A stretch of 64,000 bases of DNA, taken from assembly GCF_023343835.1 (NCBI RefSeq), contig NC_064447.1, positions 6,774,001 to 6,838,000 on the forward strand. The letters run 5' to 3'. The number at the start of each line of letters is the position of its first letter. Positions within the stretch are counted from its first letter, which is position 1. Shown in pieces: positions 25,289 through 40,200 of the stretch. The stretch is from Lagopus muta (lineage: Eukaryota; Chordata; Aves; Galliformes; Phasianidae). Position numbers and translations under genes: made by a program. The notes beneath the pieces were generated by a model, which worked only from the letters and a program-made list of their open reading frames with translations, had not been told where the DNA came from and did no database searches.

Positions 25289-28200
25289 CTGAAAGACAGA
25301 GTATTTGACATTAGCAGTAATACACAATGGCTTCCAATCGCGGCTTGATGGTCAGCATCCACATCTGTTACCCTTCCTTTAGGGAGAGTTCTAGAAAGCA
25401 ATAGGTAATCTGATATGTCGCCAACAGACTGCCTGAGTGCCAAGGCTTTTTCCTTTGTATAGTCCAGGATTACATCTCACAGTGACACAGAGATGCACCT
25501 CGGTGCTCTGCAAACAGCACTGTACTAACTTGAGTGGGTGAAGAAAATAAAAGTGATCCTGTCTTATTTTGAAGCACTAAAAATGCACTGAGCAAATGCA
25601 GAGCAGAGCAGCAACTGCAGACAAATAGCACTGGCAGGCTGTTCTCCACAGGACAGATACTTACTCATTTGATGGCTCAGCTAGCAGCCACTTTGAGTGG
25701 ACAAAGTGATTTCAAATTAAAAAATGTTAGGTGTCAAATGATGCTATGTGGAATTTAAAATGGAGTTAAGTCAGGTTTAAACCCGGTTTAACTCAGCTGA
25801 AAAAATGGGTGGAAAGGGCACTAAACATAAAGCCTGAAGGAAAGCTGGAGTCAGAGGAGGAGGGCAGCATCCTTCTTACTCTAGGCAATATCCAAGTGTG
25901 ACCACACTCTTTACTGACCATCACCACACACTGAGGCAGGAATTTTCCTGCAGCTTCATAACCATAAATAACTTCTAGTGAGGGCAAACACCTTTCTATC
26001 TGTGCTCCCAGGTTAAGTTCTACTCTTGAGCAAGTAGGAAATTTCCAAGTATCCTTTAGTCTTCTGCGGCTAGCTAGGAAGCAAGCACTTCAAGTTTTAA
26101 ATACAGACATAGCCAAAATGGCAGCATCTTCACAAGTCTAGACGAATCCCACACAATTTTACAGTCACTGCACATCACTGCACAGGCGGATCTGAGCTAC
26201 CAGACTGACCTGCTGCTCCTGTCCTCTTGGTGCAAATGGGTTCTGTGTTCTCTGTAGCATCTGTAGTTTTTCAAGTAAAAACCTTTTGTCTTTTCCTGCC
26301 TGCACACAAAACACACTTGATCATTAGCTGGAATGGACTAATAATTAAGGGAGATTCAATGAGTAACTGATCTACAAAAGAAGCTGCAGCAGCACAGTTT
26401 GAACATAAAATTCCTTTGCAATAACATTATTTGTGAGCAGTTTCCCCACAGCTGGCACACAGGAGGGCTTCCACCTTCCTCTGCATTGCTGCAGAAAAAG
26501 ATTACAGCTGCACAACAGCGGAGTGAGACAATCAACAAGAAAGCCAAATTTTAAACAAAATAAAGCTGAAAGTCAAACTTACATTAACAATTTGCTCACG
26601 TAAGAGCTTGGCCATGGTTCTTCTTCCTCTTATTATTTGCCAGAAAAGGTAAGCAATAACTCTAAATAAACAAAAGTCCAAAAGATGAACGCTCATACCA
26701 ATGTGCTCCTCCCAATCACTGCTTAAACAGACATTTGTCTTGGTTCACTTCATCCACCAAATACACAGGTATACACACATACATAAGTATATGCATACAT
26801 ACACACAATTACATATGGAACTTGCCAAACACGTGAAATTGCTTAAGCCATTATCTTGGAAAAGACCCAAAGGTTTATAGAACCTTATTCAAGAAGGGAG
26901 GCACAATTAAAGCAAGTCAACAATACAAGGTACATTTCAGACTACAAACGAATACAGTGTTCTTATCTAGCTTTGTGTCATTTACTTAGACCTTACATCA
27001 CAACACTGAACAGTCCTGCTTCCAAGCCAATTTTATTTGCTCTAGCATGAATAGCAGCTTGTTTAGTTAGAACAGGTTTGGGTTCTTAGGTGAGCACGGC
27101 AAAATAATCCGGCAGCACAGCTACAACTTCAACCCCTGCCAGCAGGCCAGCATCTTGAAGATGCACATACATTGGTACCTATATAGCTAACTTTAGGCAG
27201 GGAGGCAGCACAGGAATTTACCTGAGATCGGCTGACTTAGACTGCAGCTGACTTCTGAGCATTTCCCCGCACTGTGTGCTCACTTCCACCACCATGCCCT
27301 TCCTCCAGTGCCCACACATTAACTCAGATATTTTTGCAAGGTATCAGCACCTCCACAAGTGACTCCACTGAAGAAAAATGGTGAAAGACAAAGCAGCCAC
27401 CCACAAAACCTCTACTTTTTTTTTTTATGCTGCCCAAGGCTCTAGCATAGATCTGACACGTTCTACTTCTCCTTGTGAATGACAGATCTTTGCCTTCTGA
27501 TTTATATCTCTTTAAATAAGCAAATAAGTCAAACAATTCATCCTGCCAACAGTATGCAGATGTTCCCATTCACTGATGTTGCTGCAGCTCAGAATGGCAG
27601 TGGTAATAAGACCTGGAAGCCAACTCACCAGTGAACTAAAAATATTAAATTAAACAGCAGTAATATCCTTCAGTTAGCATGAAACAAAGAGAGCTTTGGC
27701 ATCATAACATAAATGGAATAGGTTTTATAACTTCTTTACATACTTCAAATAGATGAATTTCCCTTATATTAATCGTTTCTAGTATTCTAAAATGCACCCT
27801 GCAATTGTTACAGAGAATGTCTATGGCCTAGCCAGGTTTTTCCACTCTGTGTCCTTTTCATCAGCAGGTACTCACATGATAATGACGGAGAGGATGAAGA
27901 AGAAAAGTTCACTTGCTATTAAGTTGTAGTAGACCCATGCTACCCATTTTGAATCAATGTAATTTTCCAGTATTTTTACCCACTCAGAGATTGCTGTGTA
28001 TATAGAAGGCAGACCTCGGAAAGGACCACATTCTTTTGAAGGTTTCAACCTGAAAGCATGAGAAAGCAGCTATTTAACATTTCCCACACTAACAAGGGAT
28101 TTAATTCAGTGCATTGTTGTTCTCTGCCTCGCTATTGCCCTCCACTTCTTTGGGACCCTCACAGGATGCCATCATCTATAATTGCTGACTTTTTGGGTCA

Positions 28201-31200
28201 GCTCCAGGACATTAAAATTCCACCTCAGTACCTCTGAGACTATTGCAGCCGGAGATAAGAGATGCTGCAACAGATCCCTGCTAAGCCACGTGCACTGCAT
28301 GCAACAAATCAATCACTGCAGCACAGACTACAGCAGTTCTAAAACCTGTATTTTCAAAGTTGCAGCACAGCTGCATAATGGAAGTACCATCACACCTCGC
28401 CTTCCAGGACACAAGTCACTGTAAACTTTCAGCAACAACAGGCTGTGGTGAAACGAGGTAGTTCTTAGCAAAAATCCACATTTTGGGGCAGATGGAAATA
28501 GAGAAATGTTGTTTGCTTTGAAATTGGACCAATCCAGATAGAACAAAATTGCCACCTGGCCCCTGGAAATATGTTTTCTGAAGTACATCACCTCCTGTGT
28601 TTTTATTTAGTAAGACAGGTGGCTACACATGAAATCACATGGCTGAGAATTGCTAAGAAAAAGAGCTGCATCTGAGTTTCCATCATTACTGTGACCAGAG
28701 TAACACGCACATAAACAAAGCAGCTTTAAAACACTGCTAGTAACCCAGATGCCTCATAGCAGAGCTCTGCACACTCTTTAAAAAACAAAACAAAAAAAAA
28801 CCTCAAATCAAACAAAAAAATCTGAAATCTGCAAATAATCCAGAAGCTCAGAAGTTGACCTGCTCTGTTTTCTTCCAGGTGTTTCTGCACTGCACACCCA
28901 GTATGGCCCAGAGCATTTACGCCCGGGAGCAGGCAAGGTCACAGAAACTTTTGAGGAGCAGGAAAGGCCAAATCAAAGAATCTTCTGTGACATTAACACA
29001 GAATACCAAAACTTGAAAGCAGTCTTGTCTCACCTCCCACTTTAATTACGGGACAAGTTACTGCATTAACCACACTTGCAAACTTACTGAACCTGTTTGC
29101 AGAACACAGAACACTATGAACATCTACAACCTGCCACTAGCAGTTATTACAAATTTCCTCTGCCTGCCATCAGGTCACACAACACAGTGTCATGGAACTG
29201 AACGTCAGCACTCTTCCATACCTCCAGACAGTGACTGCAATGACAGACAGGACTCCAATGAGGGAAGGGAAAAACAGAATGAACATGAAGAACGTTGTCA
29301 TTTGAGCAGCTCTCCAGGCTTTGCGAGGAGGTTGGCAATTCCTCATCAGACTGACCTTGTAAGAGATGAAGGTACATACACTTGGAATAGCATCACTTGC
29401 CACTTTCACTGCATTTGAGTCGATCCTGCTGAAACCACTGGAGGCAATTGCTGGAAGAGCATCTCTCAAGGGTTTCCATCAACTTCTTTTATAAGAACTT
29501 GACAGATAAGCTGTAGTTTTCTAAAACTTCAAGAATACAGCCTTCCAATCACTAAGAGATGATACGAGGTTCTGATGGGTTTTACAGAACTCTGACAGGC
29601 AGAGTTTGCTTTTGAAGCACACATAAAACTTCCCACAGCCCAGTGAAGTTTGAATCTGTGCTTCTAGTTATAACTATGTTCTTCTACATTTAACACTACA
29701 GACTGTTCAGACACCTCTTAAGAATCTCTTACTAGTCACACTAGTGAGACAAAGAACTCTGAAAGCTTCCTCCTTGATATTAAGCAGAATCACCCCACTT
29801 AGACCCAGGAACCCTGGGGGGAGGAGGCTGGTGAGAGTAGGAATCCAGAATCGTAACAGCAGGCTGAGTGTCTGTACTGACAGATGCGCTGTTTGCTGTT
29901 AGTTTCCTAGGCTTTAATTGTGCTCCTTTCTTTCTTTAAGAAAACAAACAAGCAAAAACCCACTACAACAAAACAGCAAAAAAAACCCAACCAAACAGCT
30001 CCCCAAGCACCAAATTCCTCAGCCTCCAGGCAATCCCAGCACTCAATCAATCCTGTGTAGATTTCAAACAGTAATTTCCATGGCATTTTATGAAGCAAAT
30101 ATGTAAAGCTTCTTACCTTTTTCACATAAAATACTATAGAAAATGATATCATCTGGATACCAGGCAGCAGAGGTGAGAAGAGAATACCGATCCTAACAGG
30201 AAGAATTTATAAGAGAAAAGAAGTTGTATTTCCACAATTCATTAACACTAATGTTTCATTTGGCAGTTGGCAACCCTGCCTGCAGCCTGGAACTTGATGA
30301 TCCTCGAGGTCCCTTCCAACCAAAGCCATTCTATGATTTCTTTTGCGTTTTCTCTCAGACCAGGTGGCCAGAAGGAAAACTACAATAATATTGCAGGTGG
30401 TAACCTCACTCAAAGAGAACTGGCAAGTCAAGGTACTTAACATAGCATCTCCCCCAGGCATTTATCCTGTTCTTTCATTCATGATGTAAAGTACCCATAA
30501 ACATCTGAATCAGGATGTTCCATGGCATTCCCAAATACCAGTTAAGGTTTTGACCACTTACCAGGTCAATGTCTGAGCATAGATCAAATCTAAAACACTT
30601 CGTCCAATATCAAACTCTGGCACCCCCAGGCTCACACAGACTGTAGTCCCAATAATTCTGGGTGAAAAATTAAAAATAAAAGAATAAAAAAAAATAGAAT
30701 TTGCTAAATAGTTAAACTCATTTTGGAAACCTCAACAAATCACCTCCTGAACGCAACCATCAGTGACAGATTCTTCAGGGTTCCATTAACCACACATCAG
30801 TCAAAGCAGCCCCAGCTGATTAGACTGCACATCAAAATTGAAGCAGAACTTCAAATGCAAATTCCCATAAAACATAGTGGTGTAAACAAGACTAACAGAG
30901 TTTTTTATGCAAGTCAATAAAAGAGGAAGAAGAAAGGAGGTAGTATGCTTATGATTCAACAGATGAAGTAATGATTTACCTCAGTAAAAACCCTTAACTT
31001 CTTTTCCATTCACAAATCCTGAAAGCTCTCAGCCTCAATCAAAAAAACCTTATAAACTAATACTTAATATATTCTACAGCATATTCTACTTTAATGTAAC
31101 CAGTCTTGCAGGCAGCTGAGATACACACAGATAAGCAAGTACCCAGAGGACTTCTCTCAGGGTCCAGCAAATCTCATTTTATCATTTCATTTTCTCCTGA

Positions 31201-34200
31201 GCTACAAAGATTCAGTTTCAGGTTTCGTTGCTGTTTGTTTTTGTAACAAGAATTGGAAAGATTTTGGTAACTATCCCATTTTGCCTTGAATAGAGGTCTT
31301 GGTACCATCTGATAGCTACATTATCAACAATAAATGTTTCAGGGCTGTGCTGGCTGGGAATTGCTCTGAAGACATACAAGGAATTAGAAGCAACTGTGCT
31401 TCTAATCTTTTACAGCTGTAACCCTGCTGTTTTTGCACGGCTTACTGGATGACATTCATAATGGCTGACACTGCATATTAGTTGTGACCTTTTGCTGAAG
31501 GTAATTTCCTATCTCAACAGAGCAAGAACAGGAGAGGATTAAAGGACACGGACAAGAGCTGAGGAGGGAAAATTTACAAGGGCTTCTCAACACTGTTTTG
31601 TGTCAATTTAACACAAAGGTCTAAGTCCTCATTTGTAAACCCATCTTGTCCTCAGCTCATTTGAAGGGCAAACAATTGTAAAGATCTCCCCAGGTGTGTG
31701 GCTAAGATGCCAAAAGCTTTGTAGCGCAGGTAAAATTCAGTACTGTTATCTTTACAGTTATCACAGGGGAAAAACAAACAAAAACAATGAAACAAAAACA
31801 ACAAAACATGAATTTGGCTAATGAAGAAAAACAGGATTAGAAAAGAAAAAACAACTCACCTTCGCAAAAATTCTCCAAAGAATGAGCCAAGCAAACAAAA
31901 TATGAAGTCAACCAACACAAGACGATAGATATCTTGGCCAATCAGTGTTTCCCAGCACTTTAAGGAGTAAGAAAGAAAAAAACCAAAGATACACACGTCT
32001 AGAAGTGAAAAACGATGTAAATCTAACATTCCTGAATGCTTGGGCATCCAAAAATTTGTGCCATGAACCAAAGCCTTGCTGGCATCCTAACCAATGGCTG
32101 ATCTCTCACTGAACGATGCTGCAAACCAGATGAGATCTTAGCTGAATGTAGGAAAAGGAGTTACCCATTTCTCTAGAAATTCAAATAAAGAAATATCAGG
32201 GTAGCAAATTCAGCTGTCCAAGGGACTACAGGTACTTCTCTTTGCTTGAACAGACCTGCCATCAAAGTGGCTCTCAATGAGGTACTGTAAGTCAAAGACA
32301 GATATTTTTGAAACTTTACCTGTGACTCCGACACAGCCACAACGTTAAGCCAGTAGTAGCACAGTATTCCAATAATGGATATTTTCAGGATTATAGTTCT
32401 ACAAAGAAAATGTAGCATTAACTGCACTGGCAACTGGTATGCAACCTCCCTGGAAAGAATAACAGCAGGACAGCTGCTGGTCACATGTTACTTCTGCTAT
32501 AACAACAGCATGCCATAGTGCCAGGACTAACAGAAGCAATCTTTGGAGCTCAGGTGCTGCATTACTTTACTGTCCTGGCAGAATCAAGGACAGGTGGGGC
32601 AAATTTGGCACAGGCCTCTGCTCAATAGGCCATTGGCTGTGGGCACACACTCCACAGAGAAGGAAGGTCTGAGGAGCACAGGTAGTGATACAGTGTTAAT
32701 TCCACGCATATGCAGTGAAGTCAGACCTCCTCGCTTCTCTTACCACTTCTTTTCCTTCCCTCAGGAGGCCCACAGCTCAGTCACCATCAGTAGGAGCTAT
32801 AAAGCCAAGCCCAAGGTCACCATATTGCTAACTGGGAAGGAAACGAGGGCAAGTCTTCATGCAGAGATGCAACATTCTAGACAGAAGACTTAGAGGAGGC
32901 TAACAGAATTTTGAGGGAAGATTGCACAGAAGCCTTTGGGAAGATGAATTCACCTGCTCCATAGCTCACTACTGCCCACCACGCCACAGCTTTACAGCTT
33001 GCTGTAAAAAAGAAGAGTCAGCCACCTTCAGGCAAAAAGCACTAAGTGGAGGTAGCAACAAATACCTGGCAATAGCAACATATATCTTGCGTTTGGGATT
33101 CTGAAATTTCTCCAGGTTTCCAAGCCATGAGTAGAAGAATGGGATGAACACATTGAGGAGGGATGTAATAATGGGTAGCACCAACATGGCAGCTTGGCTT
33201 TCCAGTTCATTTTTATTCCCTTTCATAAAGAGCTTTGAGAGAAGAAAAACAAAGTAAAAATAAAAACCAACCCTGAACTTAGAACTTTAGCTGAAATGCT
33301 GCCTCAAGTTGTGTCCACAGGGAAGACACGTGGCACATATTTATTCTCAGATTGGACGTAATCCTGTTTCACAGTTCCATGTCTGTTCAGCATGTAACCC
33401 TGCCCTTCCTATGAGTCGCACAGGACCATGGTGGGAGCTGCATTTTAAAAACCATCTGCAGGACGAAGGAGGGGCAGGCCTTCTTTAATGACAGCAGCTG
33501 CACTCTAAGACAGCCACGATTTGAGGCAAGCAACTGCTGGGATGAAGGGCTGCAAAATCAGTACTTACCTCTAGATTATTAATGGAGAGGAAGTAAACAC
33601 CAGCACAAGCAGCTACTGCTGTTCCCAAGGAAGCAGCCCATGACCCAAGATGGATAAGAATACGAACAATTCTCTCTGTTACAGTAAAACTTAGAGCTTC
33701 TTTGTTTTCTTCAGCGAGGTCCTCCTGCAAGGAAACAAATCCTAATGAAGAACTCCTTGGGTGACAGCATAAAGCAAAACCTGCTTCAGATAACTGCCTC
33801 AGAGGTTGATGTATTTTTTACCCCTTTAGAGTATTGGTATAGTGGGAAAATTTACTAGACAACTATGTGTTCCTATCCCAAAAGTTGTTTATCTTAACAG
33901 CTATACTGTACTTAACATTTCCTATAAGCTTGCTCTTCTTTGAGTTAAATTGAAAAAAAAAAAAAGAAAAACCGAAGCAATATTCTGTTTAGCATATATT
34001 TAATAGTCACAGATTCATTTAATAGGAAAAAAATATATAAATATATATACATATAATTATTGTATATAAGTATTTACATGTAGCTTAAAGTGAAATGAAA
34101 AACGAGTAGCTAAGACAAATCCAGGAGTTCAAACCAAGTTAAACATAACAACCAGGAAGACTGAAGTTTATTAGAAACAAGACTGGCATGCTCAGGTCAG

Positions 34201-37200
34201 TGCCAGAAGCTTATTTGTGCACATGCTCTGGCAGTGTGACTCCAGCATGCTAATTCTGTACCTTTGCACCTTTTTGCATCTCCTGTATTTCCTACCTTTA
34301 TCTGTGTGCTGAGATTCTTTTGTTTCAACTTCACAGCTTTTTCATTAGTTATGTTGAAGTCCCAAGTGCAGAGAAGTTTGCTTGCATTGCCAGAGTACAT
34401 CTGAGGGGTAAGAAAGTTTCTGCAGAAGGATTTTGCCATGCTGCAATTAAAATTAAATTTGTGAGATGTGTAACAGGAAAATCCATCAAGGTTGCACAGC
34501 AGAACAGGAGTGGGAATGTTAGTTTTTCTCTCCCTTCTCTGGGCTAGCAGATCTACATCAGAGCATCTCAAATAAGAATACACAGAAAATAGACTTTAAT
34601 ATGTGAGACAACTCTCACAGTTCTTTCACCCAGCTGCTTCTGACAATCTTTAGTTCATCAATTTCAGAAGGACACGTTAATACCATGAGCAACACGTTAC
34701 AAAAGGGGGATCATGAGATTAGTTGTTTTGAACTGGGATTCGCTGTATGATCCTTAATATTCTGCACTTATTCTTCATTCATCTACTGAAGTTTTTATGC
34801 ATGATACTGGCCTCTGAGTTTCTTCTATAAACAATAACTTACAGAAACATACTCATGCAACCATGCCTGCCAACCATACAGGGTTTTTTTTTGCTAATAT
34901 AAATGAAATAAGAACATATAGCTAGTTTACCTGAACACCAAGATAAGCAAACAGATGACAAAATATATTCCAACAGTGAAAATATAGGCCAGCTGCATGT
35001 TATAAGATGCACCATTCTTCGTTTGACTGATTGTAGCATTGGTGTAAAAGCCATAGTAGAGTACTGTTTGTTGAAAATAACCCTGAAAATATACAGACAT
35101 CATTCAGAACTGTTGCTGAAGTACCATCATCTAAGGCTTAATTCACACCTGGGAGCTGCTGTACAGTGAAATCAGAGGAGCAATTAAATTTGTAAATATC
35201 AAGTTCTTTATTTGTCTTATACCCCCAAAAAGCTGTGGGAGGTTTTAGAGGCACGTGATTACAGATCTGTATCATATGGATGATTGTGAGCAATCTATGT
35301 TTGCATGATTTGGTATCTTCTGAAAAATCCTGAAGAGGGAAAGGCACGATCACTTCTTTCTCAGGAGCAAAGTTCTGTACCAACAAATTGCAACAACTGT
35401 GAAGGAACCAGGAACGGAACACGTGACATTTTGTGCTGAGTTACAACATCACAGCGGAACTCCTGCAACAGTGCCTCTGCTTTGCAAAACTGAACAGTGT
35501 TCTTACTACAGAACACACAACTTTAAAACCAACCCTAGAAAGAAAAGGCAGGCATCTTTTTTAAAAAACATTTCTTCTCAACTAAGTGTTAGGGAGAGCA
35601 GAATCTTGTTTATTGGACAGAGGAATCCTTTAACATCAGTTAAACTGACAGAATTCTTAAAACGGTCAAAGATGGAAAGAAAAGGAGCAAGTCTAGGCTT
35701 AGAGCAAAGTCCTTCTTTCCAAATAGCCTGAGATTTTATGCCACAAGAAGAAATATCTCCGTCAACTGAAAAGCTCCTTCTAAGCCACACTTTGCTCAAC
35801 AGGCTGCCACACCAAGATCTGCACGCTCCCTAGAAGAACAAAGCTTCAGAAATAAGCAAAATTCACAGGAAATAAGCAAAATTCACAGGATCACATATTG
35901 AAATCCAGACTGTATTATTAGAGGAAAACTAGCATGGGAAATACATTCTCCTAAAGACTATTGTAGTTGTCTCCAGAAAGCCTGACTTCCACTCTTCCAC
36001 TGCTTCCTACAAGGAAAAAGTCTTGCTATATTGCTTAACGTAGCAACCATCTGCTTTAAGACAAATTCATCAGAACACATACATTCCACTCTGAGTCAAC
36101 TTTTGACACAGCCTCCTTTCCCCAAGTATGTATGAAATATTTCTTCTAATCATGTAAAAATTTACCTCCATCTCTCAAGAAATAATTAGTTTTTACACTG
36201 CCACAAGTCTTTAAAGCAGAACTGTTGCAGAGAAAAATAACACACATCCACTGTGACATACTTACAGCTCCAGTGAGCAGCTCCAGACCCGTGAATGAAA
36301 GGTTATTTGGTTCTGCTGTAACAAACTGAGGGATTGTGATGAAACCAAAGTTTATGAGGAATGAGAAGATGTTGAAATTCAGCAGCCATTTCAAAAACAT
36401 AAAATAAGAAAGAACACTTGTTCCAAACTCTCCACCAATGCTCTTCAGAGTCTTGTGCCAGAAATTCAGTCGCTGAAAATATTCTGACAAGGTATTTCTA
36501 AATCGCCGAAATGACTACAGAACAAAAGATGAGAGGTGAACCTCAGCGAGCAGCCTTACACAGGACTCAAATCCACATAATACACCCTCACATTTTTACA
36601 GCCCCATTTTGATGATAAGAAGAGATTTCCACCTTTCAGTGCATCACAGAATGCTTACGCACTCTTCCTACCTAATGCAAGTCATTATCAATGAACAGTG
36701 AAGAAAGGAAATAAGACCACAAGATGCCCAGCACCTGTGGAGATGGTGATAACACTGCAGCTACAGCTCCCTCCAGCTGTTACCCACTGACATGCCTGAC
36801 ACTCACCACTTTTGCTCTGTGCAGACAGTGCTTACAGCAGCCACACTGAGTACCACAGCCCCCTGATTTCTTTGAGATTTCTGTGAGAACTTTATTCCTG
36901 TGGGAAAGCAGGACAAAGGAGTGACAGCATGAGCTGTAATTAGAACAAAAGCCAAAGAAGCTGCTGCAAACATGTGCTCATGACCAAGCCAATAACTTGA
37001 GATGGGTCTGCTGGTTCTTCTTGTGTTAGCTGCTAAAATGGTCTTTGTCCACTACAAGCTGAGGTGTGGCACCACATTCCAACTGCTCTACTAAGTCACT
37101 GCTAGGAACAACATCCAAATATATTCACATGTATAAAATAAATGTACGCAATGATCAAAATGATGGCTGAAATCACGTGGTCTCTTCTCTGTTTTTAACA

Positions 37201-40200
37201 GCCAGCATTCAACTTTCCTTTGAATGAGAGTCACAAGACATACTTGCATGCAGAAGGGCACGGCCTTGCTATTGTGTTTTATATTACATGAGAGTCTTCT
37301 CACTCAGGGAAAGGACACCGAACCATCTTCAAATTATTTTTCCTTGCAAGATGTTAACTTTTTAAAAGCTATTTAAAAAGTACTATCAGTTTTTTCGTAC
37401 TCAAAGGGACAAAGCAAAGCTGAGCAGCTAGCACACACGCATACTTGATAGCTACATGTCAAGAATTGTCCTGCTTGTAAAACTAAACAGAACTTTTATT
37501 GTTACCTGATCTCTCTCTTTCTTTTCATGGTTTCTGGCATTTTCTGGATCGCTTTAATCCTTTCACGCTTGGACATGCTTGCAAGACTGTCAACTAATTT
37601 TTCCTCTGAATAAAAATAAAGATAAATCCAAATTTGGGGGTGATAATATAGTAATTGTTATTAAAAAATTGAAACTTCATATAATCATTCCCATTTTCAC
37701 AGCTACTAATGCATGTCATGTTCTAAGACTTAATGATTCTGTCTAGAATATCCTTACTTTTACCAGTGCTCTAATACAGATGCATGGAAGTAGCACAACA
37801 CTGCACATTAACAAGTAAGTATCAGTTGTCTACTGTTTGCTGAATGCTAATACAAAGAGCTGTACTGTAAGGAAGACAAAACACTGACAAACTCCGAAGA
37901 GCTGGTCTATTCCTTGATCACTGACAATCGCACTTCTAAAATACTATTATCAACTTGAACTCTAAGCTTTTATTCTGTGATTTTAGTTCATGCTGGTCTA
38001 TGTAAAATAGGCAGAGATATTACTTGTCATTCATCTTGTTTCCACATAGTTGGAATTCGATGCTAACTCAAGACATCTAATAAAATAATAAATCATCAGC
38101 TGGTCAAGCAAATCCTAGTAAGTTATGAAAAGAAAAGCTAAACTTCTCAACAAGAAACCATACTGCATTTTGCTTCATTTATGTTGTAGTGTGCTAGGGT
38201 ACACTAGTGGTACAAAAGATGAAATACTAGCCTTAACTAAAAACAAGCTGCTCTTGTAACCACAGAAAAGCTACACGCAATTCTGATGATAAATGAAGAA
38301 CAGTATCAGCCACAGCATAACTGTGCAAGATGTTACCTCACATAAAAACACTTCTCTAAACTCCTACCTCCTCTGCACTCTGGAGTTGCTTGAGACAGGG
38401 TTGCAAATGTCACAGTGTCAGATGGCCTTCTGTTGCGTCTCCGAACAAAGCTACCTAAACAACAACAAGCACCATTTAATAAGCCTGGATACTCCTAGGC
38501 TAAACTGATTTAAGACATTCAAATTTCACTTTCATTGAAACAATTTAAAAATATACCCTTCCATCTCTCTAAGTACATGCAAACATACATTCTCCCTCTA
38601 ACTTCTCCCCAGGTGATGTGTGATGACTGCAGGCAATTTCTCAGACACACGCTGGCAAAGTGGCACAGAGTCTTCTCCTGCTGTGAAAAACTGTCTCATT
38701 TAACCCATTCATACATGTACACATTGATTCTTAAGTTTTTCTTTCTAGGAGACAGCTCCTTTCTTTTAAAATCCTTCCACGGATTTGGAGGGATTGTTTT
38801 AGATACATCAAGCTTCTTTCATCAAATCATTCAAACAAGTTTCCTTAAAAGCATCCACGTTCCAGCAATGAAGCAGATGAGTTCAGCCTTACTTTTGCTT
38901 ACCTTGACTCCCCAGTAAGACAATGGCCAACCTAGTCAGTGCTACACCCACATGTTGAGCACAGTCCCTCAGTCTGGAAGGTCCCAACTAACTGACATGT
39001 CTGCTCAGTGACACACACACTGCTGGCTCGCTAACATTTACTCCTCAGATCTAAAAGCACCACTGTCATTTCTACTTTAAGCCAACTTGTTTTGTAGCAA
39101 TGAAAAACATCTGTATCTCCACGTGGACGCACTTTCAGCACTACACATTTAATCCCTACGTGATTATGTTGGAAATGCACTCTCTCCTTCCTACCTGGTA
39201 TTAAAACAATACCAGCAGCAGGAGTGTTAGTGTTTGGAAATGGCCCATCTCTGTGGTCACTTACGGGATGAGCATTTCCAGGTAGCAATAAAAGAGTTAC
39301 TATTCTATATAAACATAAGATTTTGCCAAATCCAATCCTAAATCAAAGACTGTGTTCCCATGAAGACAAAAAAAAAACAAAAAAAAAAGACCTAAATTAC
39401 TTTCTAGGCAGGAAACAAACTGTAACAGAGAGATTACAGGATACAGGAAGAGCAGATTCTTCCCAGAAAATGACTGATAAGCTGCTATGCTGGTCTAAGA
39501 GAGAACTCAGATTGTATTATTTCAGTCCACTCCGTTTTCATTAACATAAACCTCTAGTTACTGCTATAATCATTTACACTTAGACAGCACAGTAACAAAT
39601 CCAGTAACTACAGACAGTCTTGAAAAACGCATCCTATCCTCCTCTTATTTCCTCCTACAGTATACCTCTTCAAATAACTGTGTGAGTTTATTTTATGATG
39701 ACCAACTTATTGGGAGCTTCAGTCAGAAGGCACAGGCATTACACCTCTCATTGCTCAAGAAACAAAGATCATCACTTTCAGAAATACTGAAAAATTCAGC
39801 CACAATTATATAGTAAAATATAATTCATGTATTCTGACTCCTTTCATTTTGTGAAAATCTTCATACTCGAAGCAGACTTTTAAATCTTTACTATTTTAGG
39901 GAGAGTGAGACTGACATCAATATTCTGATAGAGCACTGTGTGTCTTACCTTCTGATGCACTGGAAAATCTGTGAGTATAGGGGTCATCCAGAGGACCGAA
40001 GGCAGAACGTGGGCTGTAGGCCAATTCTGGCTCAGGCTCAAAGGAAAGATTATCTGTTGAAGGCAATCAGAATTATACAGAAAGTTGCATGCTGCTATGG
40101 ATTATTAACACATCCAGAATATCAGACCTTTTGATCAAATACAGCTCTACAGTACATATGGCAATATATCCTGTCACTTCTATATCTCTTCCCAGTGTCC

